Positions 5,790 to 10,389 of a DNA stretch of 10,389 nucleotides are shown piece by piece. Where the stretch lies: the NCBI GenBank assembly GCA_964551295.1, contig CAZKDJ010000149.1:1-10389 (forward strand), in the 5' to 3' direction. A program made the translations under genes and the position numbers. Numbering within the stretch: the stretch's first letter is position 1; every line of letters begins with the position of its first letter. This stretch comes from JAFGED01 sp964551295. Lineage in GTDB: Bacteria; Chloroflexota; Anaerolineae; B4-G1. Under the pieces are notes generated by a model. The model was not told where the DNA came from, did not search any database, and worked only from the letters and a program-made list of their open reading frames with translations.

Positions 5790-7188
5790 TGTGTCCACCT
5801 TTCCGCCTGCGGCTTCTTACCCCCTGTTCCGGCCCCGATTGCTGCCGCAGGCACGCTTCCAGATAGTCCAGGGGGTCTCCCTCGACGGCGTTGCCCGCCG
5901 CCCGGCAGGCCAGGATCCACACCTGCTCGTCGCCGTGTCGCTTCATCATCCCGCCGACCCGCGCATAGTCGCGCTTGTCAGGGCGGGTGCGCAGGCTGCC
6001 GTCCGGTTCCAGCCCCAGGCCCAGCACCTCGCCCAGGTTGGCCGTGACGATGGACACCCGCTGCCGCCGGTCGCGGGCGCGGCGCAGGTCGTCCAGCACG
6101 CGCCGTCGTCGTTGAGGCAGCGGCTCCACCACGAACATCTTGTTCGCGAACGTCCTGTTCGCGGACACCCTGTCCGCAGGCGGCCTGGCCGGCGTCGCCC
6201 GCTTCCCAGACACACAGCCAGCAGGGCCTCCCGGCGTCCTGCCGGCACCGGCGGCCCGGGTGGCGGTTGCCTCGACCAGGGTCTCCTCTCCACCCGCCGC
6301 GATGCCTGGGGTTGCTGCCTCTTCCGGTTGTTGAAATTGCGAGATCGTGCTCGCAGGGCCGCCGCCGGGCGGCCCTCCAGGTACGTCAGTACCTGGAGTC
6401 TCTTCCCCGTAAGGGGAAGTAATATCTAACTGACCGGCACGATTTGTGCCGGTACGAGCCCCTGTACCAGCACGATCTGTGCCGGTACGCACCTCTGTAC
6501 CAGCACGATCTGTGCCGGTACGTCCCTGTACCGGCACGATTTGTGCCGGTACGTTCTCCCGTGCCCAGACGACCCATTTTTCGGGCACGAACTGGTATCC
6601 CTCCTTCCCACCGCCGGACGGGTCGGCGATCCGCCGAGCCACCTCCAGGGGCAACTCGACCTCGACGGCGAAATCCGGCGGGGGGATGTGGGGATGGGGC
6701 GGTCTCTCGCCCTTTCCACCCGCTTCCCACGCGGCCCGGGCGGTAGGGTATGCCTCCCGCCACAGCCGGGCCACCCGCAGGCAGTTGTGCACCAGCGAGG
6801 AGAGATCAAAGACGCGCGCTTTGAGGCGCGGCGAGTCGGGCACCTTCTCCGCACCCCCATAGTGGCTGGCCATCTCTTCGTGGGTATAGTACACGCGCCG
6901 GGTGAACACAATGCCCATCTGTCGCCACTTGCGCAGGTAGCGCCGCTCCAAGGTGTCCACCGGGGTGCTGCTGGGCAGGTTGCTCAGGCGCAGCTCCCGC
7001 TCGCCGTCTTCCCACAGTGCCAGGAGCAGCACCAGGGGCATCATCTCCCGGTCGTCCAATTTCTCTCCATCCGACGTCAGGTGGCGGTAGAAGCGCAGGA
7101 TCACCCTGGGAATGGCGCTGATGCCCCAGTTCAGCACCTCTCGGCCATAATCTACCGTCACACGCGGGTCTTTGTTTTTCTCGCCCAT
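5707..7188 (-). CDS. putative replication initiator carrying an embedded palindrome array
   Basis: The product is 493 residues from an ATG with AAGGA upstream. Residues 20-100 look like a winged-helix domain: NWGISAIPRVILRFYRHL, then a helix MMPLVLLLALWEDG, then TLERRYLRKWRQMGIVFTRR. Residues 170-210 form a second small region. Residues 212-350 are a low-complexity Gly/Pro/Thr/Ala linker whose DNA is packed with inverted repeats, including three RTGT(D/N)RAG units. Residues 360-450 form a basic helical C-terminal domain (RRVLDDLRRARDRRQR, then DYARVGGMMKRHGDEQVW). The tail is charged. The architecture (DNA-binding N-terminus, disordered linker, C-terminal domain, immediately followed by a DnaC-like loader) matches DnaD-like or lambda-O-type initiators. 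The family assignment is from context and fold pattern, not from a signature motif. If it is an initiator, the linker DNA would be the origin. Confidence 0.65.
   Translation of the reverse strand: MGEKNKDPRVTVDYGREVLNWGISAIPRVILRFYRHLTSDGEKLDDREMMPLVLLLALWEDGERELRLSNLPSSTPVDTLERRYLRKWRQMGIVFTRRVYYTHEEMASHYGGAEKVPDSPRLKARVFDLSSLVHNCLRVARLWREAYPTARAAWEAGGKGERPPHPHIPPPDFAVEVELPLEVARRIADPSGGGKEGYQFVPEKWVVWARENVPAQIVPVQGRTGTDRAGTEVRTGTDRAGTGARTGTNRAGQLDITSPYGEETPGTDVPGGPPGGGPASTISQFQQPEEAATPGIAAGGEETLVEATATRAAGAGRTPGGPAGCVSGKRATPARPPADRVSANRTFANKMFVVEPLPQRRRRVLDDLRRARDRRQRVSIVTANLGEVLGLGLEPDGSLRTRPDKRDYARVGGMMKRHGDEQVWILACRAAGNAVEGDPLDYLEACLRQQSGPEQGVRSRRRKGGHNGNVRRKDGTRDNYPESPDEYGDGYEV
6132..6177. 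repeat. three tandem 15-bp palindromic units in the initiator gene
   Basis: Units at 6132-6146, 6147-6161 and 6162-6176 follow the pattern CGRACRYCYTGTYCG, and each is an inverted repeat. The arms are CGAACA/TGTTCG, GCGAAC/GTTCGC and GCGGACA/TGTCCGC; the latter two use the flanking G/C and share arms. In the minus-strand reading they encode the five-residue repeats DRVSA, NRTFA and NKMFV. Confidence 0.75.
6361..6419. repeat. three abutting perfect inverted repeats next to the iteron-like array
   Basis: 6361-6373 has arms GCCGCC and GGCGGC with a 1-nt centre. 6375-6398 has arms CTCCAGGTAC and GTACCTGGAG around GTCA. 6402-6419 has arms CTTCCCC and GGGGAAG around GTAA. Gaps between them are only 1 to 3 nt. 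All lie in the linker-coding part of the initiator gene. Confidence 0.8.
6431..6553 (+). repeat. four iteron-like palindromic repeats, candidate replication origin
   Basis: Units start at 6431, 6464, 6497 and 6528, giving spacings of 33, 33 and 31 bp, close to three helical turns. Each has a left arm GTACCRGCAC, a centre GATYT always in the same orientation, and a right arm GTGCCGGTAC. The fourth is a perfect 10-bp-arm inverted repeat, the second and third have one mismatch, and the first is degenerate at its outer two bases. The pieces between units let neighbouring arms pair too. The uniform orientation and helical phasing are what initiator-binding iterons look like. An AT-rich melting region is not obvious, only ATATCTAA at about 6422-6429. 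Confidence 0.75.
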
Positions 7189-7227
7189 AGGTTGGTCCTT
7201 TCCGAGTTTCCCCCGGCGCTGTCCAAG

Positions 7228-7332
7228 TCAGCGCAATGTCTGGATCAGGGCAGCCAGGGCTCCCACCACGGGGATCCCCAGCACCAGAGCCAGGACGATG
7301 ACCAGCACGACCGTCTTCACCTTGTCAATCAT
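7228..7332 (-). CDS. 34-residue single-pass membrane peptide
   Basis: The ATG at 7332 has GGAGG at 7341-7345 with 8 nt spacing, a strong site. The peptide begins MIDKVK, then has one uninterrupted hydrophobic stretch (residues 7-30: VVLVIVLALVLGIPVVGALAAL and neighbours) and ends IQTLR. The start overlaps the stop of the WGR gene by 8 nt (ATGATTGA), so translation is probably coupled. It lies 39 nt before the initiator gene. Small membrane peptides of this size act as regulators, anchors or toxins; nothing here decides between these. A chance open frame is unlikely given the ribosome site and uniform hydrophobicity. Confidence 0.65.
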   Translation of the reverse strand: MIDKVKTVVLVIVLALVLGIPVVGALAALIQTLR

Positions 7333-7579
7333 TGCTCTTGCCTCCTTCGACCAGGCGATAGCCTCGCCTCAGCCGTTTTTTGGTCTGTGCTTCTGCCTCG
7401 GTGTGAGCTGCATCGTCGTCGTCGAACGTCTCGCTCTTGCACTGTGCCCAATCCGTCCCGACTCGGCCCCAACTGCGCACGACGGCGTAGCCGCCGAACA
7501 GCGTTGGTCCCCAACTGATCACGTACCAGCGGCGGTGATTCTGCTTCGGATCGACCTTGACGAAACACCTGACACCTAT
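7325..7579 (-). CDS. standalone WGR-domain protein, possible ATA start
   Basis: The product is 84 residues and is almost entirely one WGR domain: FVKVDPKQNHRRWYVISW, then GGYAVVRSWGRVGT with the signature WGR at 37-39, then an acidic turn FDDDDAA and helix, closing with KKRLRRGYRL. WGR domains bind DNA ends and occur in PARP1-3 and in some bacterial proteins such as MolR-like ones. No ATG, GTG or TTG exists in frame before the domain begins. The only well-placed start is ATA at 7579, with GGAGGA at 7586-7591 and 6 nt spacing. The first standard start, GTG at 7522, would cut off the first strand of the domain. The gene leads the WGR, membrane-peptide and initiator group. Confidence 0.75.
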   Translation of the reverse strand: MGVRCFVKVDPKQNHRRWYVISWGPTLFGGYAVVRSWGRVGTDWAQCKSETFDDDDAAHTEAEAQTKKRLRRGYRLVEGGKSND

Positions 7580-7585
7580 CCCTGA

Positions 7586-7591
7586 TCCTCC
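7586..7591 (-). promoter_or_regulatory. ribosome binding site that decides the WGR start
   Basis: The site is GGAGGA on the minus strand, 6 nt before the ATA codon at 7579. No standard start codon follows it in the WGR frame at a usable distance. The GTG at 7575 belongs to another frame that closes after about 20 codons. Confidence 0.5.
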
Positions 7592-7616
7592 ACCCTGGAG
7601 ACTTGCGTTAGCCCCC

Positions 7617-7786
7617 TATACCGGTACCCACCAAACGCCGTGCGTTTGGCCGCCGCGTTTGCTCTACGAGGGAAATCCCCCTCTATCTAGCGTCCCCCAG
7701 CGTACCAAACGCAAGCTAGCGTTTGGTACCCACCAAACGCAGAGACCAAACGCGGGCTTGCGTTTGGTTCTTGCGTTTGGTCTCTA
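7617..7786. repeat. cluster of inverted CCAAACGC repeats between the nuclease-fold gene and the WGR gene
   Basis: The 8-mer CCAAACGC or its complement occurs at 7631(+), 7642(-), 7705(+), 7719(-), 7733(+), 7746(+), 7760(-) and 7773(-), with a degenerate copy at 7655. They pair into perfect inverted repeats: 7631-7649 (8-bp arms, 3-nt loop); 7702-7729 (11-bp arms GTACCAAACGC, 6-nt loop); and 7741-7785 (13-bp arms AGAGACCAAACGC), whose 19-nt interval contains another copy. A shorter GAGGG/CCCTC pair lies at 7668-7683. The block is non-coding and sits upstream of the WGR, peptide and initiator genes. It is a likely protein-binding region, such as an operator, nicking site or origin. I cannot place a convincing promoter in it. 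Confidence 0.8.
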
Positions 7787-7808
7787 TGTCTGATCCGCAG
7801 ATCAGACA
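7787..7808. other. perfect stem-loop just after the nuclease-fold gene
   Basis: The arms TGTCTGATC and GATCAGACA (9 bp) enclose a 4-nt loop and lie 4 nt beyond the stop codon at 7812. It is placed like a terminator, but the minus strand has no T-run after it, so an intrinsic terminator is doubtful. It may protect the 3' end or belong to the neighbouring palindrome cluster. Confidence 0.6.
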
Positions 7809-7811
7809 CCC

Positions 7812-9041
7812 TCACCGGCTTGATCCTCCCAGCGGACGCACCGTCTGCCACAGCGTCTGCCCGTCAAAGGCCGAGAGCTGGCACAGGTGCAAGGTCACCC
7901 CTCTCGCCGCCTCGGCATTGCGATACGCCCACACACTGAGCTCGGAGATGATCCCGGTCTTGGCCTCCGTGTTGGGCACAAAGATGTAGAAATCCTTCGT
8001 CACGACGGCATAGTTGCTCCACTTGCGGACTCGTGCATCGGTTCTGCCGCTCCGCTCCGCCTCGACGTACAGCGGCTTGCCGTCCACGACCGCCACCAGG
8101 TCGACGTCGAAGGTACCCCCGTTGGACAGGCCCACCGGCCGGGGATACAGGTCCACCGACTCGGCCGCCGCCGCCAGCAAGACGTCGCGCGCTTGCAAGT
8201 TCAAGAGCACGTGCTCGGCGCTCTTGTGCCGGGCCAGCAAGCGGTCGTAGACCGATTCCGCCGCCTCCTCGCCGAACAGAGCCGCGTACACCTCCCGCCC
8301 GCGCGCCGTCAGCCGCAGCAGGTAGGGCGTCTGGCCCACGCTCTCCACCCTGGGCCGCTCCTCCTCCAGTAACCCCAGGACCTTGAGGCTGTCAAAGATC
8401 TGGCGCGCCGTGCCCGAGGTGGCGTCCGCGATCCCCAGGGCGGCGGCGACGTCGGCGCGCAGGCAAAAGCCGTGCAGGCCAATGGCGCGCAGTGCCTCCC
8501 GGTCCCGATCGAAGGCCGCCGACGTCTGCCAGGCGGCCAGGTCATCGTCGGTGAAGGTGGCGACCATGAGCGTTTCCTTCGGCTCCGCTTTGCGCTCCCG
8601 CATCTCGACCACTTCACTCCGCAGCCGCGCCAACTCCGCGTCCCGGGCCTGGATTTGTTCCTGGACGGTCTTGTACCCCGATTCCAGCGTGGCCAGCGTG
8701 TCCCGCGCCCGACTCAGTTGTGCGGCCAGCTCGTCGCGCTGGCGGGTCAAGGTCTCCAACTCCTCAGCCAGGTCGCCCTGGGTCAGCATCTCCAGCCGGT
8801 TCAGCTTGCGCCGCCCGGTCTCGACGACCCAGTCCGCCAATCGCTGTGTTGGCCACGAAGCTGCCTCGGGGTGTTCCCGGCGCAGACCGTTCCACTCGGC
8901 AGGCAATAGGGAGCGGGCGATCTCGCCCAGCTTGGCCACCGCCAGCCGGTACTGGGCCTCGGCCGCGGAGCGCAGTCGCTCGGCGGTGGCCAGCGCGTCC
9001 TGCGCCTGGCGCAGCTGCGTGCGCAAGAAGTCATCGCTCAA
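7812..9041 (-). CDS. coiled-coil, winged-helix and nuclease-fold protein resembling the replication-relaxation family
   Basis: The product is 409 residues from the TTG at 9041, which has GGAGGAGG at 9051-9058; an ATG at 9083 would add 14 residues with a poor ribosome site. Residues about 15-150 are long heptad-rich helices, a probable coiled coil. Residues about 180-255 look like a winged helix (LRADVAAALGIADATSGTARQ, then SLKVLGLLEE and YLLRLTARGREVY). Residues 310-390 carry FDVDLVAVVDGKPLYVEAERSG followed by RKWSNY, that is D314, E327, E329 and K340, the order found in restriction-endonuclease-like folds. The ExE with a downstream K-x3-Y recalls PF13814 replication-relaxation proteins of plasmids and conjugative elements. 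Whether it cuts DNA is unknown. It overlaps the upstream gene by 11 nt. Confidence 0.7.
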   Translation of the reverse strand: MSDDFLRTQLRQAQDALATAERLRSAAEAQYRLAVAKLGEIARSLLPAEWNGLRREHPEAASWPTQRLADWVVETGRRKLNRLEMLTQGDLAEELETLTRQRDELAAQLSRARDTLATLESGYKTVQEQIQARDAELARLRSEVVEMRERKAEPKETLMVATFTDDDLAAWQTSAAFDRDREALRAIGLHGFCLRADVAAALGIADATSGTARQIFDSLKVLGLLEEERPRVESVGQTPYLLRLTARGREVYAALFGEEAAESVYDRLLARHKSAEHVLLNLQARDVLLAAAAESVDLYPRPVGLSNGGTFDVDLVAVVDGKPLYVEAERSGRTDARVRKWSNYAVVTKDFYIFVPNTEAKTGIISELSVWAYRNAEAARGVTLHLCQLSAFDGQTLWQTVRPLGGSSR

Positions 9042-9621
9042 CGGCCAGTGCCTCCTCCAAAGCGACCAGGGACGCTCCGGCATTTTTCCGCAGTGCGACC
9101 AGGTCCTCCGCGCTCAGCGACTCCGGCGCGCCGACGTGGGCCAATATCCCGTCGGCCCACAGCAAATGCGCCTCCAGCGCCGGGAACACCAGCCCCTGGT
9201 GCAGCCCGGCCAGCGCATCGGGTACCTGTGCCCGTTCCACCTCTGCTGCCAATCCCTGTAGCGCGGCGTAGGCGGCCTGGGCGTCGTGGGTGCGCCGGTA
9301 CAGGTCTGGCGGTTGTTCCTCAGGTGCAGGTAGCGTGGGCAGAGCCTGATCCCTCGCTTCCACTACCTCTATCGTGGGGGGCATCAGTCCCTCCAGCCGC
9401 CGGCCGGCCTCGTACATCCTTTCGGTCCAGTCCTCCGCTGTGTTTAGGTAGCGCAGTACCGCGCGTCTCTCGGCGGTCAGCAGCAGCGGCCGCCCGTTGC
9501 CATCGCGCGGGCTGTTGGCCCAACCCAGGAACCCCAGCACCGCCACGCTTACGACGATGATAAGGCCCAGCGCGACGCCGGCTACCCGGCGGGGGACCTC
9601 AATCTCCGCTTCGTGCGCCAT
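9031..9621 (-). CDS. single-pass membrane-anchored protein of unknown function
   Basis: The product is 196 residues from the ATG at 9621, with GGGAGG 4 nt upstream. Residues 13-33 (VAGVALGLIIVVSVAVLGFLG) form one membrane segment near the N-terminus, preceded by a short charged stretch. The rest (about 35-196) is helical, rich in Ala, Leu and Glu and likely exported or periplasm-facing, or cytoplasmic if inverted. The helical part (YLNTAEDWTERMYEAGRRLE, then AYAALQGLAAEVERAQVP) could form a helical bundle. No family is recognised. It overlaps the SSB-like gene by 23 nt and the nuclease-fold gene by 11 nt, so it is clearly in the same operon. A membrane tether for a DNA-processing complex is conceivable but not shown. 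Confidence 0.75.
   Translation of the reverse strand: MAHEAEIEVPRRVAGVALGLIIVVSVAVLGFLGWANSPRDGNGRPLLLTAERRAVLRYLNTAEDWTERMYEAGRRLEGLMPPTIEVVEARDQALPTLPAPEEQPPDLYRRTHDAQAAYAALQGLAAEVERAQVPDALAGLHQGLVFPALEAHLLWADGILAHVGAPESLSAEDLVALRKNAGASLVALEEALAVER
9051..9058 (-). promoter_or_regulatory. ribosome binding site supporting the TTG start at 9041
   Basis: GGAGGAGG on the minus strand lies 9 nt before TTG, inside the 3' end of the preceding gene. Only TTG at 9041 matches the nuclease-fold frame. The overlapping ATG at 9034 is in another frame. Confidence 0.5.
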
Positions 9622-9967
9622 TGCGCCTCCCTGCCACCCCCTGGATCAGATAGATGGCGCTGGCCCCGATCTCGCTGACCACGTGCTGCTGCTCGTCCAC
9701 CGTCACGTCCCGGCTCTGGGCGTAGCCGAACACGACCACGGGCGTGCCCGTGCTCAGGTGGTCTAGCAGCGGGACGAAGCGGTCGCCCAGGGCGATGACG
9801 GTGTAGTAGTCGGCGTTCTCCGGCTGCTTCAGGGGCAGCTGGGGGTGGCGGGGCAGTGCCATACGGAACGTCACCTTGGGCCTGCCCGTGCGCGTGGTGA
9901 AGAACTGGGCGTCCTCGACCAGGTAGCCGGCGCCGGCGAAAAAGTTGACCAGGAAGCTCGCTTCCAT
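9599..9967 (-). CDS. ssb: single-stranded DNA-binding protein (SSB-like OB fold)
   Basis: The product is 122 residues from the ATG at 9967, which overlaps the upstream stop (TGATG) and has GGGAGG 9 nt before it. The SSB pattern is visible in order: GRPKVTFRMALPR (second strand region), then ADYYTVIALGDRFVPLLDHL (compare T-D-F-x-x-V-x-x-W-G in bacterial SSB), then GTPVVVFGYAQSRDV and HVVSEIGASAIYLI. These are the strands of a standard SSB OB fold. The conserved acidic tip that recruits partner proteins in chromosomal SSBs is absent; the tail is NGARSGD. That fits a plasmid- or phage-type SSB. The protein coats single-stranded DNA during replication or transfer. Confidence 0.85.
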   Translation of the reverse strand: MEASFLVNFFAGAGYLVEDAQFFTTRTGRPKVTFRMALPRHPQLPLKQPENADYYTVIALGDRFVPLLDHLSTGTPVVVFGYAQSRDVTVDEQQHVVSEIGASAIYLIQGVAGRRNGARSGD

Positions 9968-10371
9968 CACCAGCACCCTCCCTCGAAGATGGACTCGGCC
10001 ACGATCTCGGTAACGACGCGGCGTGATTCGAGTCCCAGGTCGGCCAGGTGCTCCCGGACGGCGGCGACGACCTCGCGAGCGGCCCCGGCGCGTTTGGCCT
10101 GGGAGGCCACGTCGTCTCGCAGGGGCTGGGTCAGGTTGCGCGTCCGCACGCGGCCCACCACCGTCACCAGCGGCTGCTGGTGCAGCTTGCAGTTATCCCG
10201 GTGGGCGACGAATGGGGGCAGCTCGCCCGCCACCACGATCGGAAACACGATCTCGTTCTCCTCCCTCACCGCGAGGGGAAAGACGTAGGCGTGGCCACCG
10301 CCCTCGGGGGCGCGCACGCGCTTGGGTGAGCGGCTCACGCGGCCGCTCAGGGTTACGACGTTGATGCTCAT
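9967..10371 (-). CDS. second SSB-like OB-fold protein with an internal insertion
   Basis: The product is 134 residues from the ATG at 10371, preceded by AGGAGG at 10382-10387 (10 nt). It starts MSINVVTLSGRVSRSPKRV, like the first strand of SSB. It continues with HAYVFPLAVREE, IVFPIVVAGELPPFV and PLVTVVGRVRTRNL, and ends RVVTEIVAESIFEGG, the typical last strand. Between the last two strands, about residues 78-115 form a helical insert (DDVASQAKRAGAAREVVAAV) not found in ordinary SSBs. There is no acidic tail. It is the first gene of the visible cluster, and its stop overlaps the next start by 1 nt. It may be a paralogue that works with, or instead of, the following SSB. Confidence 0.8.
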   Translation of the reverse strand: MSINVVTLSGRVSRSPKRVRAPEGGGHAYVFPLAVREENEIVFPIVVAGELPPFVAHRDNCKLHQQPLVTVVGRVRTRNLTQPLRDDVASQAKRAGAAREVVAAVREHLADLGLESRRVVTEIVAESIFEGGCW

Positions 10372-10381
10372 TGTTGCTGTT

Positions 10382-10387
10382 CCTCCT
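10382..10387 (-). promoter_or_regulatory. ribosome binding site of the first SSB-like gene
   Basis: AGGAGG on the minus strand lies 10 nt before the ATG at 10371. The operon promoter, if it starts here, is outside the window. Confidence 0.6.
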
Positions 10388-10389
10388 GT

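Noticed and set aside
6431..6553. CRISPR-like look of repeated 26-mers
   Set aside because: The intervals between repeats are only 5 to 7 nt and are not spacers. The repeats lie inside a protein-coding frame and no cas genes are present.
6541..7518. 325-codon plus-strand open frame
   Set aside because: It is antisense to the initiator, membrane-peptide and WGR genes and has no supporting domain or ribosome site.
7787..7808. Intrinsic terminator after the nuclease-fold gene
   Set aside because: The stem is perfect, but there is no T-run on the minus strand downstream of it.
8383..9261. 292-codon plus-strand open frame rich in Ser, Arg and Ala
   Set aside because: It is antisense to the coiled-coil and nuclease-fold gene. 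Its composition is typical of a shadow frame.
9737..9752. Small palindrome CACGGGC/GCCCGTG in the SSB gene
   Set aside because: A single short GC-rich inverted repeat of this size is expected by chance here and has no neighbours of its kind.
1..10389. tRNA, rRNA or other structured RNA genes
   Set aside because: I found no tRNA-like cloverleaf, T-loop consensus or rRNA segment on reading both strands.

Overview
The window looks like the junction between a Chloroflexota-type bacterial chromosome, or an older genomic island, and the replication module of a plasmid or integrative element. The lineage is an inference from three things: the HsdM-like N-terminus, the transposase remnant of a type I associate with Roseiflexus-like genomes, and the very GC-rich right part. 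The sequence alone does not prove it. The standard genetic code fits every gene.

Left part (1-2695, visibly lower GC). A gene-poor stretch (1-344) is followed by a decayed copy of the 3' end of a membrane-protein gene. Next comes a 427-bp deletion derivative of an insertion sequence (430-856) with 31-bp inverted ends and a broken transposase N-terminus. Two tightly spaced plus-strand genes of unknown function (899-1228, 1248-2192) lead into the start of a type I restriction-modification methyltransferase gene, hsdM. That gene is cut after codon 113 by a second copy of the same IS end (2543-2695).

Right part (2797-10371, all minus strand, read right to left, becoming very GC-rich beyond about 4530). 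Mostly overlapping or closely spaced genes run in this order: two SSB-like OB-fold proteins (10371-9599); a one-pass membrane protein (9621-9031); a coiled-coil, winged-helix and nuclease-fold protein resembling the replication-relaxation family (9041-7812); a non-coding block full of perfect inverted repeats (7617-7808); a standalone WGR-domain protein (7579-7325); a 34-residue membrane peptide (7332-7228); a large putative replication initiator (7188-5707); a DnaC/IstB-like AAA+ helicase loader (5789-4965); a small zinc-binding protein (4968-4531); a Cys4-repeat protein with NUMOD3-like repeats (4495-3776); and a polytopic membrane protein (3702-2797).

Initiator, helicase loader and SSBs together form a replication module. 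The most striking signal is DNA structure. Seven inverted repeats lie almost end to end inside the initiator gene (6361-6553). Four of them form an iteron-like array spaced 33, 33 and 31 bp, and one of those four is translated in a different frame from the others, so the DNA rather than the protein is conserved. A triplet of 15-bp palindromes lies further along the same gene (6132-6177). Eight copies of CCAAACGC in inverted pairs fill the gap upstream of the WGR gene. These are good candidates for an origin embedded in the initiator gene and for a regulatory or nicking site. An invasive palindromic repeat family is the main alternative.
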